DNA from: Cephalopachus bancanus
Lineage: Eukaryota > Chordata > Mammalia > Primates > Tarsiidae
Assembly: GCA_027257055.1 (NCBI GenBank)
Contig: JAPVLO010000575.1
Location: 310,001-374,000, forward strand
Length of the DNA stretch: 64,000 nucleotides
Direction of reading: 5' to 3'
How positions within the stretch are numbered: the stretch's first letter is position 1; the number at the start of each line of letters is the position of its first letter. Position numbers and translations under genes: made by a program. The notes under the pieces were generated by a model. The model ran no database searches and was not told where the DNA came from. It worked only from the letters and a program-made list of their open reading frames with translations. This document shows positions 10,543 through 21,712 of this stretch, piece after piece.

Positions 10543-10844
10543 TTTTTATTTTTTGAGTTGGAGTCTCACTCTTGTCGCCCAGGCTGGAGTGCAGTGGCAC
10601 GCTCATGGCAACCGCAGCCTCGACCTGCTGGGCTCCGGCGATTCTTCAGCCTCAGCCTTCCAAGTAGCTGGAAATACAGATGCACATCACCACATCTGGC
10701 TAGTGTTTTGTGTGATTTATCGTAGAGACGAGGTCTCACCAAGTTGCCCAGGCTGGTCTCAAACCCCCGGGCTTAGGCAATCCTTTCGCCTCTGCCTCCC
10801 AAAATGCTGGGATTACAGGTTGAGCCACGGTACCCGGACCGGGA
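10543..10844 (-). repeat. Alu (dimeric), same integration site
   Basis: Antisense copy with a long left arm, immediately after the duplicated target. A third copy of AACATATATCTT follows at 10845-10856, so two Alus inserted at one site. Confidence 0.95.
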
Positions 10845-10856
10845 AACATATATCTT

Positions 10857-11590
10857 ACTGAAAAGGAGATCACTGTACTTCTTTCCCCCTGGAAACCAGG
10901 CCTATTTCAGAAAGAATAAGAAAAATCAGGTTCACCATAAGCTTGTTCCAAACCTCGGGTAAGAATGAAACTTTATTTTAGGGTCCCCTACCTCTCCCTC
11001 CATCTCTCTCCGTCTGGAGAGCTTCTTCAAAGGGTTGAATGAGGGCTCAGACATGCATACACTCATTCAACAAGTTACCGAATGCTGCTACGTTCAGGGA
11101 GCTCTTCTAGGTACTGAAAAAGTAGCTGTGAAGGAAAACAGACAAAAAGTCTGAGACAACGGTCTGTCGAGTGTGATATGAACATGGGGGTCAGTATCGC
11201 CCAGTGCGATGGCCTTTTCCATATGGGATGGTACCGACAAGCTACTTACAGACAAGCTGTTTGGAATAAAGGCAGCCTTTCCCCGGTCCAGCTGCCCTCG
11301 TGAATCTGGATCATTCATCATTGTTCGGCTTCTGCCGCGTGGCCCCGGTTAAACGAACTGTGGTTATATTGAAACACCCACTTGGCCTCGGGTGGAGAAC
11401 TGGAAGCTTCTTGTAATTCTTCTGTCCTCCAGAAAACCTCCCGGGAAACCCTGCGCGGGAAGCCTCACCGCACTCGGGGTCTCCCTCCTCCCACTCTTCA
11501 AAAGGAAGCCTCTCGGTGCCCAGAGGGTGGGGGCCCCAGCTTGGAGAGGGCTGCCGACCAGGGACAGCCCCGGGGGTCTTGGGGACCCCT
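10857..11590. other. unique sequence upstream of the CpG island
   Basis: No repeat is recognised. GC content and CpG density rise toward 11.4 kb. It may hold distal promoter elements of the island, but no specific site can be defended. Confidence 0.4.
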
Positions 11591-11740
11591 ACTTCTTCCT
11601 TACGCGGGCCCCCGCCGTGCCCCCGCCAGCCGCTGCGGGGCGCTGCGGGCCCAGTTTAGGAGCCCGGCGGGGGCGGGACCAACGGGGCGGGGCGAAGCCA
11701 GCGGGGCGGGGCCGGGCGGGCGGGGGCGGGGCGGGGCCGG

Positions 11741-11780
11741 GCGAGCCGGGCGGGGCGGGGCGAGCCGGGCGGGGCGGGGC
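11741..11780 (+). repeat. tandem duplication of a GC-box unit
   Basis: CGAGCCGGGCGGGGCGGGG occurs twice head to tail, doubling a pair of Sp1-type boxes at the left of the island. Confidence 0.75.
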
Positions 11781-11784
11781 TGTG

Positions 11785-11978
11785 GACCCGGCCACAGGTA
11801 ACTCGCGGGGTCCGAAACGTAGCCTGGCGGGCGGGCGGGCGGCTGGAGGCGCGGCGCTGGGCGGCGCCGAGGCCCTGGGGCCGCGGGAGCCAGCTGGAGC
11901 CGTCCCCGTCGTCCCCTCCTCGACCCCTAGTCGCCCGCCTCGTCCCCGAGGCGCCGACGTCCGGCGCGGGAGAGAAAG
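11785..11978 (+). other. candidate untranslated first exon(s)
   Basis: Two splice-donor-like sites follow the GC boxes: CCACAG|GTAACT (exon end 11797) and AGAAAG|GTACCC (exon end 11978). Both fit MAG|GT with A at +3 but lack G at +5. No ATG in a convincing context opens a frame that reaches either donor with recognisable protein, so a 5' UTR exon is more likely. No acceptor or downstream exon was found, so this is inference. Confidence 0.35.
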
Positions 11979-12450
11979 GTACCCTGCCCCCCACCGGGTC
12001 CCCTGGGCCCGCTCCCTCACCCCGAGGGCGGACTGTGCCCCCCACGTCCGAGGGCCTCGGGTCGGCGGAGGGCGTTGTCGGGGGAGGGGGGCGCTGCTGC
12101 CTTGGCTCCCCCGGACCGCCGACTGCTTGGGAAGGAGACCCAGGCGGAGCGCCCTGCCCCTGTCCTGCGGCCTCCGGGGGCGCCTGGCCGGGGGCGGGGG
12201 TCTCTCTGGGGCACCTCCCTTTTCGCTGTGCCTCAGGGGCCTCCCTCCCCAAAATGCGAAACTTTGGGCGGGGGGTGGGGGGAGGACTTTCCCATCCTTG
12301 CCCCCCTTCTCCTCCCCGGAGCCCGGAGAGTTTGGAGAAAGTGGTGGGGGGGGCGGCGGTCGCCAAGTGTCTCTCTGCGGTGGCGGCGGGTCTGCGGGCG
12401 TGAATCGGGTCCGTCCCTTCCAGTGACCCGATGACCCCTGCTCTTCTCCC

Positions 12451-13160
12451 TCCCCCCGCCTGGGAGACCTGCAGAGGGGTGCAGGAGGCTGGGGGCTGCT
12501 GTCGCGCCCCGTGGAGCCTCCGCTCTGCAACTCGTCCGCACGTGGCATCTCCCGGGGCCGAGGAAGCCAGCGCGTCGTCTGGTTTTGGGTTCAGACATCA
12601 GCTTCTCGGAGCTTATCTTGGGGATTTAAGCGTGGCGTTTCCGGTAGACTGGTTGGGGGGGGTGGAGATGGAGCCTTACCTGGGACCCTGGAGGCGCTTG
12701 AATTCCGTAAAGCTGGTCGAGAATGTTTCCCCTGCAGCAGGGAGAAGGTTCACGTGGCGTTGGGGTCATGAGGTGGCGTTGACGCCACCATTTGTTCGGT
12801 GTGTGACTTAAATATCTTCAGAACTGTAAATAGGGGTTTTATCCGGAACCCCTGGGTGTTGTGGGAATTCAACGAAGTGATGCGACTTGTGTGTGTGTCA
12901 GGCATGCCTTCTTGTCAGCCTGTTGGATGGTGATATTTACTCCTGGTCAGGGAATTATCTGTTAGGAAAGAGCTTGGGAACAGACAAGATGTGCCTGGTT
13001 CCAAGGTGGTCTGATTGACTCTCGGTGGGGCTTTCTGATTCTTAAAATGACAATAGCCACCCCTGATGGTCTTGCATGTGGTGGGTGTGTTACTCTTCCT
13101 CTGTGCACCCTACTATGGGCTTAGAATATGGTAAACAAAGCATTTTTTAAAAAATTAAGA
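12451..13160. other. unique sequence downstream of the island, intron-like
   Basis: CpG density falls off to background by about 12.8 kb. No repeat and no recognisable protein; frames at 12,431-12,811 are GC-driven. Confidence 0.4.
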
Positions 13161-13164
13161 GTAC

Positions 13165-13447
13165 AGGCCAGGCGCAGTGGCTCAGGCTGTAATCCAGCAC
13201 TTTGGGAGGCCGAGGCAAGAGGATTGCCTGAGCCCAGGGTTCGAGACCAGCCCGGCCAACGTTGTCTCTACAATAAATCAAAAAATTAGCTGGGTGTGTG
13301 GTAGTGCGCACCTGTAGTTCCAGCTACTTGGAAGGCTGAAGTGGAAGGATCGCCTGAGACCATCAGGACAAGGCTGCGGTGGCAGGGAGTGTGCCACTGC
13401 GTTCCAGCCTGGGCAATGGAGTGAGACTCTAACTCAAAAAAAAAAAG
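13165..13447 (+). repeat. Alu (dimeric)
   Basis: Sense copy with a small left-arm deletion (CCGGCCAACGTTGTCTC). Confidence 0.9.
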
Positions 13448-13582
13448 AGTATAAATTAAAAATTGAAGTTTCCTGTCCTTCTAGGTCATGGAGGGAGATA
13501 GAAGAGGGAAGAAGAGAAACTAAAGAGGGTAGAAAACAGACTTGCAGTGTTGGGAGGTAGAAATAAATGGCGATTAGATTGT

Positions 13583-13635
13583 GATCGGTGTCACTGCACT
13601 CGAGCCTGGGAGACAGTGAGACCCCGACTCGAAAA
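13583..13635 (+). repeat. Alu 3'-end fragment
   Basis: TGTCACTGCACTCGAGCC to ACTCGAAAATGAATAA; the extreme right-arm end only. Confidence 0.6.
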
Positions 13636-13970
13636 TGAATAATAAATGCTAATTTGTTAACTCCTTGTTTGTCCATGGTGTCACCCAAAATTAACCTTAG
13701 CCTCCCACTTAAACTCATCAACCTCTTCAAAGCCTCTCCAGATAAGCATGAAAGCAGGCTGCCATGATCCAACTCAACTGATAGACAAGACACACTTCCA
13801 GCTCCCAAGCCTTCCTTCCCATGTAGAGATACTGGTGCCACTGCGGTGAAACACATTCATTTTAGCATGGTAACCCTAAATCTGAGAGGGCTTACACATA
13901 ATGTTTAGCCAAAGAAGTCCAAAGAAGTCACTCGGAGGTCCAGCAGGGAAAGACATTGGTTTATTAGAAT

Positions 13971-14272
13971 GTTTTTTTTTTTTTTTTTGCGTTGGAGTCT
14001 CTCTCTGTCGCCCAGACTGGAGTGCAGTGGTCGCTCCTGGCCACCGCAGCCTCGACCTGCTGGGCTCCGGCGATCCTTCCGCCTCAGCCTTCCGAGTAGC
14101 CAGAATTACAGGCATGTGCTACCACGACCGGCTGATTTTTTTTTAAATTTATTTATTGTAGAGATGAGGTCTCGCCTGCCCAGTCGGGTCTTGAACCCAC
14201 GGGCTCAGGCAATCCACTCACCTCAGCCTCCCAAAGGCGCGGGTTTATAGGCTGAGCCACCGAGCCCGGCCA
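13971..14272 (-). repeat. Alu, short-type variant, in LTR
   Basis: Antisense; CTCGCCTGCCCAG variant of the short arm; perfect target duplication GTTTATTAGAAT at 13,959-13,970 and 14,273-14,284, within the LTR polyadenylation region. Confidence 0.95.
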
Positions 14273-14436
14273 GTTTATTAGAATTTACGGGAGCAATTTA
14301 CAGGGAGGCACCAGTGGCGGCCAGTCAGTGAAGAATCCATGCCTCCGGACCGTACAGCAAGCAGTTTCATAATCATGCAAGTTAATTATTCGAACTGCTA
14401 TACAGTGTTTACAATTACACTGATTAAGAGTAATGC

Positions 14437-14733
14437 CTGCCGGGCGCAGTGGCTCACGCCTATAATCCCAGCACTTTGAATGGGGGAGGTGAGAGGATTG
14501 CCTGAGCCCATGGGTTCAAGACCAGCCTGGGCAACTAGGTGAGATCACCACTACAATTAAAAAAAAAAAAAAAAAAATTAGCCGAGTGTGGTGGTGTGTG
14601 TCTATAGCTCCAGCTACTTGGAAGACTGAGGCGGAAGGATCACCTGAGCCCAGCAAGTTGAGGCTGCGGTGGCTGTGAGCATGCGACTGCACTCCAGCCT
14701 GGGCAACAGAGTGAGACTCCAGGAAAAAAAAAG
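14437..14733 (+). repeat. Alu (dimeric), in LTR
   Basis: Sense copy with an unusually long 19-nt A-run as middle linker. Confidence 0.9.
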
Positions 14734-14954
14734 TAGCATCTACATTGCTTTCAGTATTGCCTGATCACCTGCACCCCATCACCCATTACTGGAAACATGG
14801 ATGTCCTATGACTTGGTCACCTGAATCCTGTGACTGGGACTATGCATATCCTCCAAGAGACCACCTGCCTTGACCAGAGGCTGCTCCCCGGGGAAGGGGG
14901 AAGAAAGAAACCAGGCATAGGGGAAGGAGTGTATGTCTGGACAAATGCCTCACA

Positions 14955-15137
14955 ATTATACACTCAGACAAGCATACAGCTTAGAGGTGCCATTTAAAGA
15001 GTAACACTGGTACACACCCATCTACCCCTCACCCACCTGCAGCCCTGGGTCCCCCGGCCCTTAGATCCTCCTTCCCAGGGCCGCATCCTCACTCTTCCCT
15101 ACCTCCTCCCCTGCAAGAAACCACTATTCTGGGTGTT
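14955..15137. other. unique spacer
   Basis: C-rich, no recognisable gene or repeat. Confidence 0.35.
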
Positions 15138-15148
15138 GTGTTTCTTTC

Positions 15149-15441
15149 TTTTTTTTTTTTTTTGAGTCGGAGTCTCCCTCTGTCGCCCAGACTGGAGTGC
15201 AGTGGCCGCTCCCGGCCATTGCAGCCTCGCCTGCTGGGCTCTGGCCATCCTTCCGCCTCAGCCTTCCGAGTAGCCGGAATTACAGGCACGCACTACCACG
15301 CCCGGCTGATTTTTGATTTGTTGTAGAGATGAGGTCTCGCCAAGTTGCCCATGCGGGTCTCGAACTCGCGGGCTCAGGCAATGCACTCACCTCAGCCTCC
15401 CAAAGGTGCAGGATGACAGGCTGAACCACCGAGCCCGGCTA
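15149..15441 (-). repeat. Alu, intermediate subfamily
   Basis: Antisense copy, CGCCAAGTTGCCC retained. Flanks share TGTGTT-rich sequence, suggesting a short target duplication. Confidence 0.95.
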
Positions 15442-16219
15442 TGTGTTGTTTTTTCATTCGCTTTCCACACATACTGTTTTATATGAAAACTCCAAGCAAG
15501 AGAAATTTCCAAACAAGTATTTCCACAGTAACCTGGCACGTTTGTTTTGTCCTTTCCTGGAGGAGCATTCTTATTGAACTTAAAAGCAGGATATTGAGGG
15601 TAAGAGACAAACCACAAAAAAGCTGAAAGTCTCAACGTGCTGGGATCTCCTTGTCTCTCTTCTGCCAGGTTTCTCTCCTGTTTCCCTGGCACGGACCCCA
15701 AGGGTGTGTTCTGTCTGTGTCGGGGAGGCCCTGTCTCTTCCAACATAGCTTAGAGGCTATAATTTTAAATGCATTGCCTGAGTCTCTAAGAATTGGAAAA
15801 ATAGTAATTTGTGTGCGTGTGTTTTAGAAGTTTTTTTCAAATACAAATTATCCAGGGGGCATTGTATGGGATTTGAAGGATTAAACTGACTGAGACCGAC
15901 CTTTAAGTATGGTTTTAATCCAAATTCTTTTTTCCTGGTTATTATGTTTGTGCTGTGATCTTTGATTTAAGGTATTTCTTCAGGGCCACACAGTTTTCCT
16001 TGGTGACTCTTGCACGAACCTACTATTTCTTGGTTAAGGCAAAGATTCCCAAGCTTGGTTCATGGAGCCCTTAGTGTCTGCGGAATTTTTTTTTGCAATT
16101 TCCCCAGGTTTCAGTAGTTAGTAGTAATTAGGGTCAAACAACTTAAAAAGTATCTCGATTCTCACAACTTAGAAGTCGTTTGAAAAAATAATACGTGTAA
16201 ACTGAGAGATATTTTATAA
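15442..16219. other. unique sequence, intron-like
   Basis: No repeat family and no recognisable protein; the 119-codon minus frame at 15,387-15,746 overlaps an Alu end and has no known domain. Confidence 0.4.
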
Positions 16220-16845
16220 CCTTTTATTTTATTTTTATTTATTTTTGAGTCAGGGTCTCACTCTGTTGCCCAGGCTGGAGTGCAGTGGCATGATCTCAAC
16301 TATCATGTCTCACAGCAGCCTCGGTCTCCTGGACTCAGGCGATCCTTCCATCTTTTTTTTTTTTTTGAGTTGGAGTCTCACTCTGTCGCCCAGGCTGGAG
16401 TGCAGTGGCCGCTCCTGGCCACCGCAGCCTCGACCTGCTGGGCTCCGGCGATCCTTCTGCCTCAGCCTTCCAAATAGCTGGAACTACAGCGCGCGCTACC
16501 ACGCCTGGCTCATTTTTTGATTTGTTGTAGAGATGAGGGCTCGCCAAATTGCCCAGGCAGGTCTCGAACCCGCGGGCTTAGGCAACCACTCACCTCAGCC
16601 TCCCAAAGCGCGGGATTACAGGCTGAGCCACTGAACCCGGCTGATCCTTCCATCTTGAGTAGCTGGGACTGTAGGCGTGTGTCACCATGCCCAGCTAATT
16701 TTTTGATTTTTTTTTCTGTAGAGCTGAGTTTTCACCGTGTTGCCCAGGCTAATCTTGAACTCTTGAGCTCAAGCAATCCATCTACCCCGGCCTCCCAAAG
16801 TGCTGGGATTATAGGCATGAGCCACTGCACCCGGCCTGTATCCTT
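16220..16845 (-). repeat. older Alu split by a younger Alu
   Basis: Right arm at 16,220-16,353 and the rest at 16,643-16,845; the two parts join at GATCCTTCCATCT, which is duplicated by the insertion. Confidence 0.9.
16354..16642 (-). repeat. Alu, intermediate subfamily, nested
   Basis: Antisense copy inside the older Alu; 13-bp target duplication GATCCTTCCATCT at 16,341-16,353 and 16,643-16,655. Confidence 0.95.
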
Positions 16846-17184
16846 TTAAATAGCAATCACTAACAGGATGTGTGTGCCCGTAGTACATCTCAAATCTTGG
16901 GATCCAGTTGGACACTGCACTCTCATTTCCTGTTTCACATTAATATTTCCGCAGTTCTTTTTATCACAGCAGCCACAGAAAAATGCGGCTTTGCAAAGAT
17001 GTGTTGTTATTAATAGGAATGTAACACGCTCTCCTGTTGAAACTGTGAACTGCCTTTGTCAGTAGGTTTGGCAGTGACCAACCTGTGCCGTACACAGTTT
17101 CCACTGAAGTTTTCGAGTAGTCTAAGCTGTCCCTAGGAATTTGCTGCAGCTGCAAAACACCCAGTCAAGGAGTGCAGAATAGTG
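16846..17184. other. unique spacer
   Basis: No repeat or gene recognised. Confidence 0.35.
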
Positions 17185-17410
17185 CATCTTGAAGACATGA
17201 TGCTGAGTGAAATAAGCTAGTCACAGAAGGGACAAGTATCGTATGACTCCACTTACGAGACACCTAAGTAGTCACATTCATGGAGACAGAGTCGAATGGT
17301 AACTAACTACTGGGGCTGGGGAGGACACAGAATGGGGAATGCTTGTACTATCTTTGCAACTTCTATGTGAGAGAAATATTATTTCAAAGTAAAGCTTTAA
17401 AAAGTTAAAA
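17185..17410 (+). mobile_element. L1M 3'-terminal fragment
   Basis: Contains the diagnostic old-L1 3' sequence GATGCTGAGTGAAATAAGC, then GTATGACTCCACTTA and GGGGCTGGGGAGG, ending in an A-rich tail. Sense, 5'-truncated. Confidence 0.7.
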
Positions 17411-17417
17411 AAAAAAT

Positions 17418-17712
17418 GCTGAGCGCTGTGGCTCATGTCTGTAATCCCAGCACTTTGGGAGGCAGAGGCGAGAGGGTTGCCTGAGCCTAGGGGCTCGAGA
17501 CCAGCCTGGGCAACTCGGCGAGACTTCGTCTTTACTATAAATCAAAAAAAGATTAACTGTGTGTGATGGTGTGCACCTATATTTCCAGCTACTTGGAAGA
17601 CTGAGGCAGAAGGCTCGCCTGAGCCTAGTGGGCCGAGGCTGCAGTGGCCATGAGTGTGCTACTGCACTCCAGCCTGGGCGACAGGGTGAGACTCCTGCTC
17701 AAAAAACAAAAA
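17418..17712 (+). repeat. Alu (dimeric)
   Basis: Sense copy, diverged (linker ACTATAAATCAAAAAAAG). Confidence 0.9.
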
Positions 17713-18068
17713 TTAAATAAATGAAGTAAAAATAAATTCCACTGATGGTGCTCCACGACCGAACTGTACCGAGGCACCGAGGTTAGGGACAGCAACAGGA
17801 AAGCCTAGGAGGGACGTGACCGCCTTTTCCCAACCCCAGCCCCAGTCAAGGGGGAAGAGATGTGAGAAGCAGCTGTGTTCTCTCTCTCTCCTGGAAAAGT
17901 GTCTGCATTATTTACTGCGGGCTCCTGTATGACCTGAGGATCACTGTTCAGTCTTCCCCCTAGAGTAGAAGTTCTTAGTCTAGAGTTCATTGGTGGCGAC
18001 AGATCCTCCAGCTCTTCTGATGTGATGTGTACGTGTTTGAGTGATTGCACTTACGCATGTTTGAGGAA
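17713..18068. other. unique spacer
   Basis: Nothing recognised. Confidence 0.35.
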
Positions 18069-18086
18069 AGAAGTCCTATGGCTTTC

Positions 18087-18373
18087 TTTTTTTTTTTGAG
18101 TTGGAGTCTCATCTGTCACCCAGACTGGAGTGCAGTGGCCACTCCCGGCCACCGCAGCCTCGACCCGCTGGGCTCCGGCGATCCTTCCGCCTCAGCCTTC
18201 CAAGTAGCCGGAATTACAGGCGCGTGCCACCACGCCCGGCTGATTTTTGATTTATTGTAGAGATGAGGTCTCGCCAAGTTGCCAAGGCGGGTCTCGAACC
18301 CGCGGGCTCAGGCAATCCACTCACCTCAGCCTCCCAAAGGCGCGGGATGACAGGCTGAGCCACCGAGCCCGGC
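18087..18373 (-). repeat. Alu, intermediate subfamily
   Basis: Antisense; first of two Alus between copies of AGAAGTCCTRTGGCTTTC (18,069-18,086 and 18,672-18,689). CTTTC follows it, marking its own target duplication. Confidence 0.95.
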
Positions 18374-18374
18374 T

Positions 18375-18671
18375 TTCTTTTTTTTTTTTTTTGAGTGAGA
18401 GTCTCACTCTGTCACCGAGGCTGGAGTGCAGTGGCACACTCATGGCCACCCCAGCGTAGACCTGCTGGGCTCCAGCAATCCTTTGCCTCAGCCTTCCAAG
18501 TAGCCGGAACTACAGGAACGTACTACCACGCCCGGCTAATTTTTGATTTATGGTAGGAGACGAGGTCTCACCATGTGGCCCAGGCTAGTCTCGAACTCGC
18601 AGGTTTAGGCAGCCCTCTCGTCTCAGCCTCCCAAAATGCTGGGATTGCAGGCTTGAGACACCACTCCCGGC
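18375..18671 (-). repeat. Alu (dimeric), same integration site
   Basis: Antisense older-type copy sharing the outer target duplication with its neighbour. Confidence 0.9.
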
Positions 18672-18782
18672 AGAAGTCCTGTGGCTTTCATCCGATTCCC
18701 AGATGGTTGCCTAACTCAAAAAAGGTGTAGAAGCACTACAATGAAATACTGTTTCTTAATTTTATTTCTTAATTTTATTTTT

Positions 18783-19050
18783 TATTTATTTTTGAGTTCA
18801 CTCAGTTTGGCCAGGCTGGAGTGCAGTGGCACGCTCACGGCCACCCTAGCGTCCTGTGCTGGGTTCCCGTGACCCTTCTACCTCAGCCTTCCGAGTAGCT
18901 GGAAATACAGGCGTGCACCACCACGCCCGGCTAATTTTTTTCATCTGTTGTAGAGATGAGGTCTTGCCAAGGTGCCCAGAGCTCAGGTAGTCCTCTCGAC
19001 TCAGCCTCCCAAAGTGCTTTGGGGTTACAGGCATGAGCCACCACACCCGA
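18783..19050 (-). repeat. Alu (dimeric), diverged
   Basis: Antisense with small internal deletions (GAGTTCACTCAGTTTGG; CCCAGAGCTCAGG). Confidence 0.85.
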
Positions 19051-19139
19051 CCCAGAGTGGTTTTTAACACATATGAATGGGCTGGATATGTGGCAAAATG
19101 GTAACTTGCAGGCAATATGATTCCTTAATATTTGCATTT

Positions 19140-20250
19140 ATCATAGAAACCTTCCAGTAAATCATAATTTGATTCTTTCACCCACTCAAGTATATTCTGG
19201 TAAGGTAGGCTCACTGCTGTAACACACATGTCCGAATCTCAGTGACTTAACCTAGTGAAAGCTTTTTACTAGCTCACACGAAGTCCAAATTGGTTATTCC
19301 TGGTCAGACAGCTCTCCTGGGTAGCTCTCCTCCAAGTGACTCAGGGATCAAGTTTTCTTCCTTCTTGTGGTGCCACCATCTTCTACATGTGGTCTCCAGA
19401 GGATTGCAAGGGAGAGGAGAGTATGGTGAGATCAAGCCATAGAGATACCTCCACCAGCAAATGAAACACCTCAACTTCTGCCCACATTCTATTGGCCAAA
19501 ACCGGTCAATGGCCCCACTTAGATTCAAGGAGGTTGGAAATAGGACCTGGCTGGGCAACTGTTTCTAAACAAAAATCATTCTCTTTAGAGGGGGAACAAG
19601 TAACCATCTTTTATACAAACAGGCTAGTCTTTTTACTGTCTGTTAAGCGCATCACTGTCTCTATATAAATTATTTCTCGTGCTCCAGATATATTTATATG
19701 TGTATATGTGCGTGTACATACATATGTATGTATGTGTATATATACATATAATGTTATATTTTCATAGTGTAAGGTGTGGATAGGACTTCATACAAGAAAC
19801 AGTCGTATCATAACTGCCCTGTGAACAAATGAAAATGGGAGCAAGCCATCTCAGGTCAAACGTTCATCAGGCAACAAAGTGTGTTTCATTTACTCAGTCA
19901 CCCAACCATGGAGAGTTGTGCATTTGAGAAGGATGGAGTAGAGACAGATTAGCAGAGGACAAGAATATGCATGTCTTAGTGGCTTTATGAGTGTTATCAC
20001 AAGAGTTTCAAAACTACTTTAAGCTGTTGGCAATAGGCTAGTGTGAGACTTCCTTCCCTTTCAAAAAAAGAAAGTCTTATGGAATGTATTACATAATCAG
20101 TGTATGTGTCACTTGTTTGCTTTTAAGGGAAACTAAAATGGTAAAATTGGGACCTGTTTGTCTTATTTATTTGAAGTAAATTTGTGCCTAGCAGGGTGCT
20201 ATTTGGCTGTGTTCAGCGTCAAGTAGGACATATTGAGGGATTAAAAGATC
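19140..20250. other. mostly unique sequence; possible ancient repeat at 19.2-19.56 kb
   Basis: The block around 19,480 (CCCACATTCTATTGGCC, GTCAATGGCCCCAC) resembles an old interspersed mammalian repeat, but I cannot name the family. The rest shows no gene. Confidence 0.35.
19683..19752. repeat. TA/TG/CATA-rich simple sequence
   Basis: Imperfect runs of GTATAT, ACATAC and ATGTATG. Confidence 0.7.
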
Positions 20251-20255
20251 ATGTG

Positions 20256-20546
20256 AGGCTGGGCACGGTGGCTCATGGCTATAATCTCAGCACTTTGAAA
20301 GGCTGAGTTGAGAGGATTGTCTAAGCCCACGGGTTCGAGACCAGCCCGGTCAACTTGGTGAGACCTCATCTCTACAATTAATCAAAAAATTAGCTGGGCA
20401 TGCATGGTGGTACACGCCTGTAGTTCCAGCTACTTGGAAGACTGAGATGGAAGGATCACTTGAGCCCAGCTGGCTGAGGCTGTGGTGGCTGTGAGCATGC
20501 CACTGCACTCCAGCCTGGATGAGGAAACTCCAACTCAAAAAAAAAA
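20256..20546 (+). repeat. Alu (dimeric)
   Basis: Sense copy with GCATGCATGG duplication at the start of the right arm. Confidence 0.9.
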
Positions 20547-20627
20547 AGATCACGTGAAGCCCCCAAGACCCAGTTGGAGCCATGGAGAAACTTTAGTAAT
20601 GTACACTGACTACAGTAATGCTAAATT

Positions 20628-20905
20628 TATCCATGGTGGTTCATGCCTGTAATTCTAGCACTTGGGAGGCTGATACTGGAGGATCACTTGACACCAGAAA
20701 GAGCAGCCTGGGCAACATAGTCAGACCCTGTCTCTACCAAAATATGAAATGAAAAATTAGCCAGGCATGGTGTAGTCCTGGCTGCTTGGGAGGTTGAGGT
20801 AAGGATTGCTTGAGCTCAGGAGTTTGAGGCTACAGTGAGCTTTAATTTGTACCACTGTACTCCAGTGTGGGAGACAGAATGAGACCTTGTCTTTAAACAA
20901 AAATA
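20628..20905 (+). repeat. Alu (older, dimeric)
   Basis: Sense copy lacking the first ~10 bp; linker ACCAAAATATGAAATG; 3' end TTTAAACAAAA. Confidence 0.85.
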
Positions 20906-20906
20906 G

Positions 20907-21172
20907 TTAGCCGGGTGCTTATTCCCGTAATCCCAGAATTTTGGGAGGCAGAGACGAGAGGATTGCGTGAGCCCAGGGGTTCGAGACCTCGTCTCTACCA
21001 TAAATTTAAAAAATTAGCCAGGTGTGGTCACACGCGCCTGTAGTTCCAGTTACTTGGAAGGCTGAGGCAGAAGGATTGTCTGAGCCCAGCTGGTTGAGGC
21101 TGCGGTGGCTGTGAGCGTGCCACTGTACTCCAGCCTGGGTGACAAAGTGAGACTCCAACTGTAAAAAAAAGT
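20907..21172 (+). repeat. Alu with left-arm deletion
   Basis: Sense copy; the GCCTGGGCAACTTGG block is missing between GTTCGAGACC and TCGTCTC. Confidence 0.9.
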
Positions 21173-21379
21173 TGTCTTCTGTGATCAAACTATGTTCTTC
21201 CTGGTAGAGAAGGAAGGAGGGACACTTTTGTAAATTTATGTTCTGCTTTTAGGCAAATAGTAGAAGGGCAGAGAGCTTTTCTTGTTTTCATTTCTCAGTT
21301 GTCTTCATCTAAAAATAATTCTTGTCAAAGTAGCATATTTTGGGGTGGCATATTCTGATACCCTTCACTGGAAATAAAA

Positions 21380-21690
21380 ATGCAGTTCCAGCTACTTGGA
21401 AGGCTGAGGTGGAAGGATCGCCTGAGCACAGCAGGTCAAGGCTGCGGTGGCCGTGAACAAGCCACTGCACTCCAGCCTGGGCAACAGAGTGAGACTCCGG
21501 CTCAAAAAAAAAAAAATGCATTAGCTGGGGGCAGTGATGCATGCCTGTAGTCCCAGCTACTTGAGAGACTGAGGTGGAAGGATCACTTGAGCCCAGGAGT
21601 TCAAGGCTAGAGTGTGCTATGATTGTGCCTATGAATGGCCACACTACTCTGGCTTGGGCAACATAGCAAGACCCTGTACCTTTAAAAAAA
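21380..21690 (+). repeat. two Alu right-arm fragments
   Basis: GTTCCAGCTACTTGG to a poly-A (21,380-21,513), then an older right arm, AGCTGGGGGCAGTG to CCTTTAAAAAAAG (21,519-21,690). Confidence 0.8.
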
Positions 21691-21712
21691 GAATTAAAAC
21701 AGACTAGATCAG

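Larger units (their letters stand above)
11595..12450 (+). promoter_or_regulatory. CpG island, probable TATA-less promoter
   Basis: Very G+C-rich and dense in CpG, unlike everything around it except Alus. It contains many GGGGCGGGG/GGGCGGGGC boxes (11,670-11,780), typical of Sp1/KLF binding, and no TATA box. No Alu lies inside the island; Alus return at 13.16 kb. GC boxes cluster at the left and candidate splice donors follow at 11,798 and 11,979, favouring plus-strand transcription, but islands are often bidirectional and the minus strand is not excluded. Long frames on both strands here reflect the low AT content, not coding. The gene served is not identifiable in the window. Confidence 0.8.
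13902..14954 (-). mobile_element. LTR family B, copy 1 (split by two Alus)
   Basis: Shares colinear blocks with 49,592-49,959: CCAAAGAAGTCACT, CCAGCAGGGAAAGA, GGTTTATTAGAA, GGCCAGTCAGTGAAGAA, CAAGTTAATTATTC, GACCAGAGGCTG and GTCTGGACA. Read on the minus strand it ends with an AATAAA signal (13,961-13,966 region) and a TG...CA border can be drawn. No retroviral coding sequence is attached, so it is a solo LTR or fragment. Two Alus (13,971-14,272 and 14,437-14,733) interrupt it. The family name is not known to me. Confidence 0.65.

Noticed and set aside
11392..12548. Long frames of 236-344 codons on both strands of the CpG island
   Set aside because: GC-rich sequence has few stops; the peptides are Pro/Arg/Gly/Ala-rich with no domain and overlap each other on both strands.
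15387..15746. 119-codon minus-strand frame as a gene
   Set aside because: Starts in unique sequence and ends inside an Alu; no domain.
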